From the NCBI RefSeq assembly GCF_000429005.1, contig NZ_AUBA01000009.1, positions 86,653 through 150,652 on the forward strand: 64,000 nucleotides of DNA. Direction: 5' to 3'. The position numbers and the translations under genes were made by a program. How positions within the stretch are numbered: the stretch's first letter is position 1; each line of letters starts with the position of its first letter. The notes under the pieces are model-generated. The model worked only from the letters and a program-made list of their open reading frames with translations. It had not been told where the DNA came from and did no database searches. Of the stretch, positions 49,006 through 58,370 are shown piece after piece. The DNA comes from Novosphingobium acidiphilum DSM 19966 (GTDB taxonomy: Bacteria > Pseudomonadota > Alphaproteobacteria > Sphingomonadales > Sphingomonadaceae).

Positions 49006-51828
49006 TCAGGGCTTGATGCCGTAGTGCAGATAGAAGTGGTCGATATTCGGGTTCACCGTACGTGCGGCGCGCAACAGCGCCGCCGATTTTGCCTTGTCCC
49101 CCAGCTTGGCAGCGACAATGCCCGCCATGAACAGCGAACTGGACATTTCGGGGCTTGACGCAAGTGCCGCCTCGTAATCGGCGCGCGCCTGTTCGAACCT
49201 GCCCGCGCGGAAATGCACCAGGGCCCTGCTGTCAAGATAGGTCGCCGGGTCCGACGCCAGTTCGATGGCCTTGTTGCAATCGGCCAAGGCCACGTCGAAC
49301 GCCATGTTGCGCAATGCCTGATACCAGCAGCGTGAATTGCGCAGGCCCGCCGACGATCCGCGCTTGTCCAGCGCGGTGTCGAGCAAGGCCAGGGCATCGT
49401 CGTGGCGATTGCCCATTTCAAGCACTTGCGCGCGCTCAAGGGTCTGGGTCAGGCCATCGTCGGTGGTCACATCGGGATCGCCTGGCAGGATCTCGAGCGC
49501 TGCGTCGACTTTGCCAGCCTCGGCCAGTTCTTCGGCCAGCCGGTCGCGCGCATCGTGGTTGCCCTGTTCCAGGTCATAGGCGGCCTGCGCATCGATCAGC
49601 GCGCCTGCATGATCGCTGCGCCGGCTGCGCAGATCCGCCCGGCTGAGATAGCGCGCGGCGGTGGCGTCGATGGCAATCGCGTGCGAATAGTCCGCCTCGG
49701 CCGCGGCCCAATTGAACAGGCGTTCCTCGAACCAGCCGCGATCGGCCAGCCTGCCGGCTTCTTCGGATTTTTCTGCGCCGGCTTTTACCGCATCGGCCTT
49801 TTCGGTGATGCGCTGGTCATAAATCGCGCGCACCGCGGCCAGGGCGGGGCTGGTGCGCATCCGTTCCACATCGTCCCAGCGCTGCGGATATCCGCGCGGC
49901 AGCGTCAGCCGCGCGGTCTTGTTCATCGCGGCATCGATCGCCTTGCCCGTGGCGCTGACTTTGTCGGCGGGAATTTCCGCGCCGCTTTCGCGCGAGGTGA
50001 TCTCGTCGATCAGGTCGCCACCCTTCAGCGCAACATTGCGCTGCCACGCTGCCGCCGGCACATCGAGCATGGACGGTTCGGCGCCGGTCAGCACGATCGC
50101 CTTGCCGCCATCGGGCAGCCGGGTGACCACATGGCTGTGTGCGGTCCAGGGTTGATCGATCAGCGCCGGGATGGCGCGCCAGCTGGCCCGATCGCGCGGT
50201 GCATCATAGACCACCTTCAGATCGGGCGTGACAGCCAGCGAATACTGCCCGTCGCGGAAATTCCAGTCGGGATAGCCGACGCCATCGACGTTGAGCGTCC
50301 ACATCGCGCTTTGCGCGTCATATTGCGCCTTTGGCTTGCCGATCGCATCGCTGCCGGTCCAGGTCTTGGCGGCCTTTTCGGCAAAGCTGGCCAGCTTTTC
50401 ATCGTAATCGGCGCCCTGTTCCACCTTCTGCCCTTCGCCGAACGGCCCGGCATAGCGGATGGTCATATGGTAAGGAGCGGGAAAGTGCGGCCCGGCGGTC
50501 ATGTCCCACACCAGATCGGCATCCAGATCGGGGCGGGCGTGCGCGCGGGTGGGCAGTGCGATCAGGCTGGAATTGGCGTCCACCACCGGCAAGACATAGC
50601 CATAGCGGGGCACGTCGCGAATATCGGCAAGCCGCGAACCCAGCATCGTGCCGTCCAGCCAGAAATCCTCTGCCCCGACATGCGCGCGCACGAACACGTG
50701 ATCAAACGCCAGCGCCCCAGGCGCCATCTGCGCAATCGCATCGCCGCGATCGATATTGGCCAGCACCGGTTCGGCGGCAATGCCCAACCGATCGAGAATC
50801 GCCAGCAGCAGCACCGTCTTGGCCTTGCAGTCGCCATACCGTTTGGTCCAGGTGTCCATCGGGCGCTGCGGAACATAATTGCCATTGCCCATCGCGATCA
50901 GCTGATAGCGCACATCGTCCTGCACCAGTTGCAGCGCATCGGCCATGCGATGCACCGGATCGGCAGACCGCGCGGCGATCGCATCGACTTTGGCGGCCAG
51001 GTCCGACCCGGCGGGGATCGAACCCTTGACGACGTAGAGCGGGGCCATGACTTTCGCGACCGACGCCCAATCGGGAAAACTGGTGAATTCCAGCAACGAC
51101 AGGGGCTTGAAACGCGCCGGAGCGTTCTTGGGCGTGTCCGCCAGCTTGGCCACGGGCAGCGGCACGACCACTTCGGTCCAGGTGTCGTCGAGCGGATGCG
51201 ACACCACCGTTACCCCGGGCATCAGCGGCTTGACCGTGATGCTGCGCGCGGTTGGCCAGATCAGGCGCGCGCGGCCAAATCCGAGCTTGAGCGGGGCGGG
51301 CAACAACACCAGGCCGTCCTGCACATTGCCGCCCAGCGCGCTGTCGCGTTCGGATATCGACAGCGTGATGTGCAGCACATCGCCGACCGCCAGGCCCTCG
51401 ATATGTTTGACCGCGGTCAGCGATCCATCGACCATGCGCCGTTCCAGCCCGGATTCGCGTTGCAGGACGGAAAACCCCTTGCCCCCCTCGAGCACATCGA
51501 TCGTCTTGCCCCCGCGCAGGATCTCCACGCGGTGAAAGGTGATGTCGCCATGCGCGGGCTGCCAGTTGTAGGACAGCGTGCCCGCCTGCGACAGCTGTTC
51601 GGGGCTGGTCAGCTGGCGCGCGGTTTCGATGTAGATTGTCACCACATCACCGTTGATCCGCACCTGTTCATCGAAATGCGGCAGGATCGTGCCCGGCGTG
51701 GCGGTATCGATGGCGGGCGCAGGCGCGACCCAGCCGGGTGTCGGCGCGACCAGCACCTTGTCGGCGGCAAAGGCGGGGAAGGAACCAAGACATGCGCAGG
51801 TGGTGACAAGAAAAATGGTGCGTTTCAA
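49006..51828 (-). CDS. DUF3857 domain / transglutaminase-like / TPR exported protein
   Basis: About 940 residues. Signal peptide MKRTIFLVTTCACLGSFPAFA when translation starts at TTG 51828, which has GGGGGAAG upstream; no ATG fits. The DUF3857 domain (about 60-230) is followed by a transglutaminase-like core with Cys in KRYGDCKAKTVLLLAIL (near 332), His in FDHVFVRAHV (near 377) and Asp in WLDGTML (near 391). After a beta-rich stretch, TPR repeats fill about 700-935 (DWGWFEERLFNWAAAEADYSHAIAID-like units). Probably periplasmic; substrate unknown. Confidence 0.87.
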   Translation of the reverse strand: MKRTIFLVTTCACLGSFPAFAADKVLVAPTPGWVAPAPAIDTATPGTILPHFDEQVRINGDVVTIYIETARQLTSPEQLSQAGTLSYNWQPAHGDITFHRVEILRGGKTIDVLEGGKGFSVLQRESGLERRMVDGSLTAVKHIEGLAVGDVLHITLSISERDSALGGNVQDGLVLLPAPLKLGFGRARLIWPTARSITVKPLMPGVTVVSHPLDDTWTEVVVPLPVAKLADTPKNAPARFKPLSLLEFTSFPDWASVAKVMAPLYVVKGSIPAGSDLAAKVDAIAARSADPVHRMADALQLVQDDVRYQLIAMGNGNYVPQRPMDTWTKRYGDCKAKTVLLLAILDRLGIAAEPVLANIDRGDAIAQMAPGALAFDHVFVRAHVGAEDFWLDGTMLGSRLADIRDVPRYGYVLPVVDANSSLIALPTRAHARPDLDADLVWDMTAGPHFPAPYHMTIRYAGPFGEGQKVEQGADYDEKLASFAEKAAKTWTGSDAIGKPKAQYDAQSAMWTLNVDGVGYPDWNFRDGQYSLAVTPDLKVVYDAPRDRASWRAIPALIDQPWTAHSHVVTRLPDGGKAIVLTGAEPSMLDVPAAAWQRNVALKGGDLIDEITSRESGAEIPADKVSATGKAIDAAMNKTARLTLPRGYPQRWDDVERMRTSPALAAVRAIYDQRITEKADAVKAGAEKSEEAGRLADRGWFEERLFNWAAAEADYSHAIAIDATAARYLSRADLRSRRSDHAGALIDAQAAYDLEQGNHDARDRLAEELAEAGKVDAALEILPGDPDVTTDDGLTQTLERAQVLEMGNRHDDALALLDTALDKRGSSAGLRNSRCWYQALRNMAFDVALADCNKAIELASDPATYLDSRALVHFRAGRFEQARADYEAALASSPEMSSSLFMAGIVAAKLGDKAKSAALLRAARTVNPNIDHFYLHYGIKP

Positions 51829-51993
51829 AAGTCTTCCCCCGGCGCGGCAAGTATTGCCATGTTGTAGGCACAAGGCCCTGCAAAGCGCAACCGCGTGGAG
51901 GTGCGAAAGCAGCCCCAGGATCGGGATCGGCTTGACCGCATGGCGCGTGCGGGTTCATCTGCACCGGCAATCGCGCGGAAGGAGAGCCGCATC

Positions 51994-52611
51994 ATGGGTA
52001 TCATCGTTCACCATCTCAACAACAGCCGGTCGCAACGCATCTTGTGGCTGCTCGAGGAACTGGGGGTGGACTATGCCATCCGCCACTACCAGCGCGACGC
52101 GGTGACCAATCTGGCACCGCCCGAACTCAAGGCGGTGCACCCGCTGGGCAAATCGCCGCTGCTGGAAATCGATGGCCGGGTGATCGAGGAATCGGGCGCG
52201 ATCGTGCAAGTGCTGTGCGAACGATATGGCGCGTGGCTGCCCGAACCCGGCACTGATGATGCGTTGCGCCATCTGGAACTGATGCATTTCGCCGAAGGGT
52301 CGGCGATGACCCCGATCCTGCTCAATCTTTATGTCGGGCGGCTGGGCGACGCCGGAGCGCCGCTGCAGCCGCGCATCGACGAACAACTGGCGGCCCATTT
52401 CGGATACCTGGAATCGATCCTGCGTCCATCGGGTCACTTTGTCGGCAATGACTGGACCGGCGCCGATGTCATGCTCAGCTTTCCAGCGGAAATCGCCGCG
52501 ATGCAGGCGGCGTCCGCGTTTCCCAAGCTTGCCGCCTTTGTCGCCGCGGTGCACGCGCGCCCGGCCTGGCAGCGCGCGCGCGAAAAGGGCGGGGTCTATT
52601 TCGGATCATGA
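51994..52611 (+). CDS. Glutathione S-transferase family protein
   Basis: 205 residues. N-terminal thioredoxin-like half: VHHLNNSRSQRILWLLEELGVDY, with SRSQR taking the place of the catalytic Ser/Cys loop, then HPLGKSPLLEIDGRVIEESGAIVQVL (cis-Pro and the glutathione-binding E-S motif). The C-terminal helical half ends GNDWTGADVMLSFPAEI and HARPAWQRA. AAGGAG lies 10 nt before ATG 51994. The stop overlaps the next gene as ATGA. Confidence 0.92.
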   Translation: MGIIVHHLNNSRSQRILWLLEELGVDYAIRHYQRDAVTNLAPPELKAVHPLGKSPLLEIDGRVIEESGAIVQVLCERYGAWLPEPGTDDALRHLELMHFAEGSAMTPILLNLYVGRLGDAGAPLQPRIDEQLAAHFGYLESILRPSGHFVGNDWTGADVMLSFPAEIAAMQAASAFPKLAAFVAAVHARPAWQRAREKGGVYFGS

Positions 52612-53450
52612 CCGGCAGCAGCGAATGGCAGGGGCGGGTGGGCCGTGCCTGGGCCGATGAATGGCGGCGCACCGACCGCAGCTTTGCCGGGCTGACCCGG
52701 CAGTTGCTGGCGGCGATTGCCACCCAGCCCGGCACCCGGGTGCTCGACATCGGCTGTGGTGCGGGCGAAATCAGCCTGGGCGTGGCGCGGGCACGCGGCG
52801 ATGCCCGCGTAACCGGGATCGACATATCGGCCGATCTGGTGGCCGCCGCCAGCCAGCGCGCGGCCGAATTCGGTGCGCAGCGCGTGCGCTTTGCCCATGC
52901 CGATGCGGGCACGTTTCACGATCCTGCCGGGCCGGCCGATCTGCTGGTCAGCCGCCACGGCGTGATGTTCTTTGCCGATCCGCCCGGCGTTTTTGGTCAT
53001 CTGGCCCGCCATGCGGCGCCCGATGCGCGCATGGTGTTCAGCTGTTTTCGCGCGCGGCATGAAAACCTGTGGGCCGATCTGTTCGATCGCCTGCTGCCGC
53101 CCGGCGCGCCGGCTGACGAAGGCGCGTTTCCGGCAGGACCGTTTGCCTTTGCCGATCCCGACCATGTGCGGCGCTGCATGGCCGGGTGGACCGATCTGTC
53201 GTTTGCGCCGGTTGATTTCCGCTATGTTGCGGGCAGCGGGGATGATGCCGTGGCCGATGCGCTGGCATTTTTTACGCGAATCGGGCCGGCTGCTGCGCGG
53301 CTTGCCACGCTGGGCGGCGCGGCCCATGCCCGCATGCTCGACCGCATGGCCGAGGTTGTGGCCGCGCATTGCGACCACGGTGTCGTTGGCTTGCCCGCGG
53401 CGGCATGGATCGTGACCGCGCGGGTCGATCAGCAGGTTCGATCAGTGTGA
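52608..53450 (+). CDS. SAM-dependent methyltransferase (class I)
   Basis: 280 residues. Motif I VLDIGCGAGEISLGVA (near 45-60), then VTGIDISADLV (acidic end of strand 2), ADAGTF and LLVSRHGVMFFADPPGVF (motif post-I/II). Methyltransferase type 11/25 fold; acceptor unknown. Start ATG overlaps the GST gene stop by 4 nt, so the pair is translationally coupled. Confidence 0.88.
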   Translation: MTGSSEWQGRVGRAWADEWRRTDRSFAGLTRQLLAAIATQPGTRVLDIGCGAGEISLGVARARGDARVTGIDISADLVAAASQRAAEFGAQRVRFAHADAGTFHDPAGPADLLVSRHGVMFFADPPGVFGHLARHAAPDARMVFSCFRARHENLWADLFDRLLPPGAPADEGAFPAGPFAFADPDHVRRCMAGWTDLSFAPVDFRYVAGSGDDAVADALAFFTRIGPAAARLATLGGAAHARMLDRMAEVVAAHCDHGVVGLPAAAWIVTARVDQQVRSV

Positions 53451-53502
53451 TCGTGGGAAACCGGCTTGTTTGACCTCGCTTCGTCGCCTAATCGACCAAG
53501 CC

Positions 53503-56157
53503 ATGACATCGACGAACGAAATCCGCCGGTCCTTCCTCGACTATTTCGGGTCGCACGGCCACGATGTGGTGCCTTCGGCGCCGCTGGTGCCGTACAACGA
53601 TCCCACGCTGATGTTTACCAATGCGGGGATGGTGCCCTTCAAGAACGTGTTCACCGGGCTTGAAACCCGCACCGTTCCGCGCGCCACCTCGTCGCAGAAA
53701 TGCGTGCGCGCGGGTGGCAAACACAACGATCTCGACAATGTCGGCTATACCGCACGGCACCACACTTTCTTTGAAATGCTGGGCAATTTCTCGTTCGGTG
53801 ACTATTTCAAGGAACAGGCGATTACGCACGCCTGGACCCTGCTGACACGCGAATGGGGCCTGGCCAAGGACAAGCTCCTGGTCACGGTGTACCACACCGA
53901 TGACGAAGCGTTCGGCCTGTGGCAGAAAATCGCCGGGATCAGCCCCGACCGTATCATCCGCATCGCCACCAAGGACAATTTCTGGGCGATGGGCGATGAT
54001 GGTCCGTGCGGGCCGTGTTCCGAGGTGTTCTACGACCACGGCGATCACATCTGGGGTGGCCCGCCTGGATCGAAGGATGAAGACGGCGACCGCTTCATCG
54101 AGATCTGGAACCTGGTGTTCATGCAGTTTGAACAGACCGCCGGAGAAATCACCGGCAATCTGCCCAAACCCAGCATCGACACCGGCATGGGTCTGGAACG
54201 CATCGCCGCGGTGATGCAGGGCCAGCATGACAATTACGACACCGACACGTTCCGCGCGCTGATCGCGGCAAGCGAAAGCCTGACCGGGGTAAAGGCCGAT
54301 GGCGAACATCGCGCCAGCCACCGCGTGATCGCCGATCACCTGCGGTCATCAAGCTTTCTGCTTGCCGATGGCGTGCTGCCGTCGAACGAAGGGCGCGGCT
54401 ATGTGCTGCGCCGGATCATGCGCCGCGCGATGCGCCATGCGCATCTGCTGGGTGCCAGGGAACCGCTGGTGCATCGCCTGGTGCCCGCGCTGATCACCGA
54501 AATGGGCGCCGCCTATCCCGAACTCGGCCGCGCGCGCGCGCTGATCGAGGAAGTGCTGGAACGCGAAGAAACGCGGTTCCGCCAGACGCTGGCCAATGGT
54601 CTGAAACTGCTCGACGAGGCGACCGGCGGGCTGGGGCAGGGCGATGCGTTGCCGGGTGAAACCGCGTTCCGGCTGTATGACACGTTCGGCTTTCCCTATG
54701 ACCTGACCGAGGATGCGCTGCGCGCACGCGGCATCGCGGTTGATCGCGCAGGGTTTGATGCGGCGATGGCGCTGCAAAAGGCCGCCGCGCGCGCCGCGTG
54801 GAAGGGATCGGGCCAGACCGCCGATGGCGAAGTGTGGTTCGACATCGCCGAACGCACCGGCATGACCGAATTCACCGGCTACACCGCCACCACGGGCGAG
54901 GCGCAAGTCGTGGCCCTGGTGGTCGGCGGGCGTGAAGCGTCCGAGGCGCAGGCTGGCGAAACCGTCACCGTGATCACCAACCAGACGCCATTTTATGGCG
55001 AATCCGGCGGACAGCAGGGCGATACCGGCACGATTGCGGGCACCGGGTCGGCCGTTGGCCTGTCGATCACCGTGACCGACACGCAAAAGCCGCTGGGCAA
55101 GCTGCACGCGCATGTCGGCACGATCGCCGCGGGCACGATCCGCGTCGGCGATGTGGTGCGCCTGTCGGTCGATACCGCGCGCCGCGATGCGCTGCGCGCC
55201 AACCATTCGGCCACGCACCTGCTGCACCAGGCGCTGCGCAACCGGCTGGGCGGGCATGTCACGCAAAAGGGTTCGCTGGTGGCGGCAGAGCGACTGCGCT
55301 TTGACTTTTCGCAGCCGGTTGCGCTGACGCCCGAGGATCTGACCGTGATCGAGGCCGACGTGAATGCGCAGATCCGCGCCAATACGCCTGTGACCACGCG
55401 GCTGATGACCCCGGACGAGGCGATCGAGGCCGGTGCGATGGCGCTGTTCGGTGAAAAATACGGCGATGAAGTGCGCGTGCTGTCGATGGGCAACGCCGCC
55501 GACACGCATTATTCGGTCGAACTGTGCGGTGGCACGCATGTGCGCGCGCTGGGCGATATCGGGGTGTTTCGCGTGGTGTCGGAATCGGCGGTATCGTCGG
55601 GCATTCGCCGCATCGAGGCGCTGACCGGCGAAGGCGCACGCCAGTGGCTGATCGCGCGCGAGGATGCGTTGAAGGCCACGGCAAGCCTGCTGCGCACCAC
55701 GCCGGACGATGTCGAAACCCGCGTCGCAGCCCTGCTCGATGAACGGCGCAAGCTCGAACGCGAACTGGCCGATGCCAAGAAGGCGCTGGCGCTGGGCGGC
55801 AGCGGGCCTGCGGCGGCCATCGCCGATGAAGAGATCAACGGCGTCAAGTTTTCGGGTCAGGTGCTCGACGGGCTTGATCCCAGGGACCTGCGCGGCGTGC
55901 TCGACCAGGCCAAGGCGCGGCTGGGCTCGGGCGTGGCGGTGATCGTTGCGGTAAACGAAGGCAAGGCCAGCATTGCGGCGGCTGTCACCGACGATCTGAC
56001 CGGCACGATCAGCGCGGTCGATCTGGTGCGCGCCGGCGTTGCCGCGCTGGGCGGCAAGGGCGGCGGCGGCCGGCCCGACATGGCGCAAGGCGGCGGTCCC
56101 GACGGGGCGAGCGCGGCTGCGGCCATCGCTGCGGCACGCGCGGTGATCGCCGCCTGA
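53503..56157 (+). CDS. alaS: Alanine--tRNA ligase
   Basis: 884 residues, full length. Class II catalytic core (IRRSFLDYFGSHGHDVVPSAPLVPYNDPTLMF, TSSQKCVRAGGKHNDLDNVG, NFSFGDYFK), editing domain with zinc ligands HSATHLLHQAL (near 567-577) and CGGTHV (near 675), and the C-terminal coiled-coil/DHHA1 domain ending GGGGRPDMAQGGGPD. Start ATG 53503; the frame is open to 53470 without family support. Essential charging of tRNA-Ala, with clearance of mischarged Ser/Gly. Confidence 0.97.
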   Translation: MTSTNEIRRSFLDYFGSHGHDVVPSAPLVPYNDPTLMFTNAGMVPFKNVFTGLETRTVPRATSSQKCVRAGGKHNDLDNVGYTARHHTFFEMLGNFSFGDYFKEQAITHAWTLLTREWGLAKDKLLVTVYHTDDEAFGLWQKIAGISPDRIIRIATKDNFWAMGDDGPCGPCSEVFYDHGDHIWGGPPGSKDEDGDRFIEIWNLVFMQFEQTAGEITGNLPKPSIDTGMGLERIAAVMQGQHDNYDTDTFRALIAASESLTGVKADGEHRASHRVIADHLRSSSFLLADGVLPSNEGRGYVLRRIMRRAMRHAHLLGAREPLVHRLVPALITEMGAAYPELGRARALIEEVLEREETRFRQTLANGLKLLDEATGGLGQGDALPGETAFRLYDTFGFPYDLTEDALRARGIAVDRAGFDAAMALQKAAARAAWKGSGQTADGEVWFDIAERTGMTEFTGYTATTGEAQVVALVVGGREASEAQAGETVTVITNQTPFYGESGGQQGDTGTIAGTGSAVGLSITVTDTQKPLGKLHAHVGTIAAGTIRVGDVVRLSVDTARRDALRANHSATHLLHQALRNRLGGHVTQKGSLVAAERLRFDFSQPVALTPEDLTVIEADVNAQIRANTPVTTRLMTPDEAIEAGAMALFGEKYGDEVRVLSMGNAADTHYSVELCGGTHVRALGDIGVFRVVSESAVSSGIRRIEALTGEGARQWLIAREDALKATASLLRTTPDDVETRVAALLDERRKLERELADAKKALALGGSGPAAAIADEEINGVKFSGQVLDGLDPRDLRGVLDQAKARLGSGVAVIVAVNEGKASIAAAVTDDLTGTISAVDLVRAGVAALGGKGGGGRPDMAQGGGPDGASAAAAIAAARAVIAA

Positions 56158-56246
56158 TCGGCAGCTTGCCCTTTTGGCGGTCGCGCCTTGTTGGCGGGGT
56201 GCGCCTGCGATAGGTCCCTGTGCTTGGTCGATGCGGGGGAAATTGC

Positions 56247-58280
56247 ATGCACAGACAGATGATCGCAGGCGTGCTGGCGGCAAGCATGCTGACAGCGCCA
56301 GTGGTGTCCCGCGCCGACGCGCCGGCGCCCCGCCACACGCTGACCACCGATGATATCATGGCGATGGTGTCGTTGCGCGGGCTGACCTGTTCGCGCGATG
56401 GCCGTACGGCGGCGTGGGTGGCCTCGACCATCGATGTGAAGGCCGACAAACAGCGCCCGCGCATCTGGATCGCCGATCTGCCGGGTGGTGTCCCGCGTGC
56501 GATCACGGCGGCCGATGCCGGCGCGGGCGATCCGGCGTTCAGCCCCGACGGGCGGACGATCGCGTTCAGCGCCACGCGCGACAAGGACGAACATCCGCAG
56601 ATCTGGCTGCTGGATCGCCAGGGCGGAGAGGCTGAAAAGCTGACCGATCTGGTGGGCGACATGACCGAATACCGCTGGTCGCCCGATGGCCGCCAGATCG
56701 TCATCGCGATGACCGATCCGCAGCCAGGCGGCCCGGCCGACGATCCCAAGCGGCCGCTGCCGGTGGTCATCGATGATATCCATTTCAAACAGGACACCGT
56801 GGGCTTTCTGACCGCGGGCGATCACAGCCATCTGTGGCTGTTTGATGTGGCCAGCCGCAAACTGACCCGGTTGACGCCCGCGGGCCCGTGGGACGAGGGG
56901 CAACCGCAATGGTCGCCCGATGGCAGGACCATCGCCTTTGTCGCCGATCACCACACCGATCCGGCGGCGCCTTCGACGCAGTGGCTGGAAACGGTGGCCG
57001 TGGCCGCCGATGCCGTGCCGCGCGTGGTGGCAAAGTTCGGCTTGGCGGGCGCGCAGGGGCTGGTGTGGTCGTCCGACGGGCGGCGCATCGTGCACACGGT
57101 CGGCCTGTCCAGCCCCGCGATCGCCGAATACAGCCAGCCGCAGCTGGCCGAAACCGATCTTGGCACAGGGGCAACGCGCATTCTGCCCGCAACCGCGGGC
57201 ATGGCGATTGCCGATCCGGTGCCGCTGGGCAAAGGGCGCATCGGCGGCATCCTGGTCGATGATCGCCGGACGATCGCCGTGGCGGTTGATCCGGCAGGGG
57301 GGCCGCTGGTGCGCCTGGGCGATCGGGCCCAGTCCGTGGCGGCGCAGTGCGATGCGACCGATGGCGGGGTGGGGCCGCGCGCGATCCTGTCCAGCGGCGA
57401 TGGTGATCCGACCGAACTGCGCCTGGTCAAGGGGGCTGCGATCACGCGGCTGTCGGCGTTCAACACCGCGGTTGCGGCGCGGGTTGCCTGGGCCCCGGTC
57501 ACCGATTTCGCCGCAAAGGCCAGCGACGGCAACGACGTGCACGGCCTGTTGCTGCAACCCGCGGGCTTTCAACCGGGCAAGCGCTATCCCACGGTGTTGT
57601 GGATCCACGGCGGACCGGTGGCGCAGGACGGGCACCAGCTGGCCGGCGACATGGTGATGCGACAGTGGCTTGCGGCACAGGGCTATGCCGTGTTGGCGGT
57701 CAATTACCGGGGCAGCGACGGGCGGGGCATCGATTATGCCACGACGATCGCGGCCGACTGGGGCAACAAGGAGGTCAAGGATCTGGACGCGGCGATCGAC
57801 TGGGCGATCGGCAGCGGCGTGGCCGATCCGGACCGGCTGGCGGTGGGCGGCTGGAGCTATGGCGGCATTCTGACCGATTTCATGATCGTGCGCGAACCCC
57901 GGCTGAAGGCCGCGGTCAGCGGGGCGGGCGAAGGCAATATCTTCGCGCTGTTCGGCGTTGACCAGTATGTCGGGCAATACTGGCAGGAAATCGGGCTGCC
58001 GTGGCAGACCCCCGAACGCTGGATCAGGCTGTCCGAGCCTTTGCTCCATGCCGACCGGATCAAGACGCCCACGCTGTTCATGGGGGGCACTGCGGATGAC
58101 AACGTGCCGCTGATCGGCGGACAGCAATTGTACGCGGCGTTGCGGATCAACGGCGTGCCCAGCCAGCTGGTCGCCTATCCCGGTGCGTTTCACGGGGTGA
58201 CCCGGCCCAGCTTCGTGCGGGACCGCTATAACCGGATCGCGGCGTGGTATGCGCGCTGGCTGACTTTGGCCAGGCCGTAA
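56247..58280 (+). CDS. S9 family prolyl-oligopeptidase-like peptidase, exported
   Basis: 677 residues, signal peptide ending near VVSRADA. Beta-propeller with WD40-like SPDGRTIAF and WSPDGRQIV repeats (about 50-390), then an alpha/beta-hydrolase domain: LWIHGGPVAQDG (oxyanion), GGWSYGGILTD (nucleophile Ser near 535), GGTADDNVP (Asp near 615) and PGAFHGV (His near 648). Start ATG 56247 follows GGGGGAA. Acyl-aminoacyl- or dipeptidyl-peptidase-like, probably periplasmic. Confidence 0.92.
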   Translation: MHRQMIAGVLAASMLTAPVVSRADAPAPRHTLTTDDIMAMVSLRGLTCSRDGRTAAWVASTIDVKADKQRPRIWIADLPGGVPRAITAADAGAGDPAFSPDGRTIAFSATRDKDEHPQIWLLDRQGGEAEKLTDLVGDMTEYRWSPDGRQIVIAMTDPQPGGPADDPKRPLPVVIDDIHFKQDTVGFLTAGDHSHLWLFDVASRKLTRLTPAGPWDEGQPQWSPDGRTIAFVADHHTDPAAPSTQWLETVAVAADAVPRVVAKFGLAGAQGLVWSSDGRRIVHTVGLSSPAIAEYSQPQLAETDLGTGATRILPATAGMAIADPVPLGKGRIGGILVDDRRTIAVAVDPAGGPLVRLGDRAQSVAAQCDATDGGVGPRAILSSGDGDPTELRLVKGAAITRLSAFNTAVAARVAWAPVTDFAAKASDGNDVHGLLLQPAGFQPGKRYPTVLWIHGGPVAQDGHQLAGDMVMRQWLAAQGYAVLAVNYRGSDGRGIDYATTIAADWGNKEVKDLDAAIDWAIGSGVADPDRLAVGGWSYGGILTDFMIVREPRLKAAVSGAGEGNIFALFGVDQYVGQYWQEIGLPWQTPERWIRLSEPLLHADRIKTPTLFMGGTADDNVPLIGGQQLYAALRINGVPSQLVAYPGAFHGVTRPSFVRDRYNRIAAWYARWLTLARP

Positions 58281-58316
58281 ATCGGGCTGCACTGGCGCGC
58301 CGTTCAGGCGCCCAAG

Positions 58317-58353
58317 AAAAAAGGCCCCGGCATCGCTGCCGGGGCCTTTTTCA
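58317..58353. terminator. Bidirectional terminator between S9 peptidase and icd
   Basis: AAGGCCCCGGCA (58321-58332), loop TCGC, TGCCGGGGCCTT (58337-58348), flanked by an A-run on the left and a T-run on the right. A perfect 12-bp stem that can serve both converging transcripts. Confidence 0.92.
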
Positions 58354-58370
58354 TGCCACGTGTGGGTGGA

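Noticed and set aside
49402..51867. 821-codon open frame on plus, opposite the DUF3857 gene
   Set aside because: Mirror of a high-GC coding strand; composition rich in His/Arg/Gln/Gly with no domains, while the minus-strand gene has clear motifs.
54349..56283. 644-codon open frame on minus, opposite alaS
   Set aside because: Shadow of alaS, which is full length and has all expected motifs.
55857..58292. 811-codon open frame on minus, opposite the S9 peptidase
   Set aside because: Shadow frame with Arg/His/Gln-rich nonsense composition; the plus strand has the complete peptidase with catalytic triad.
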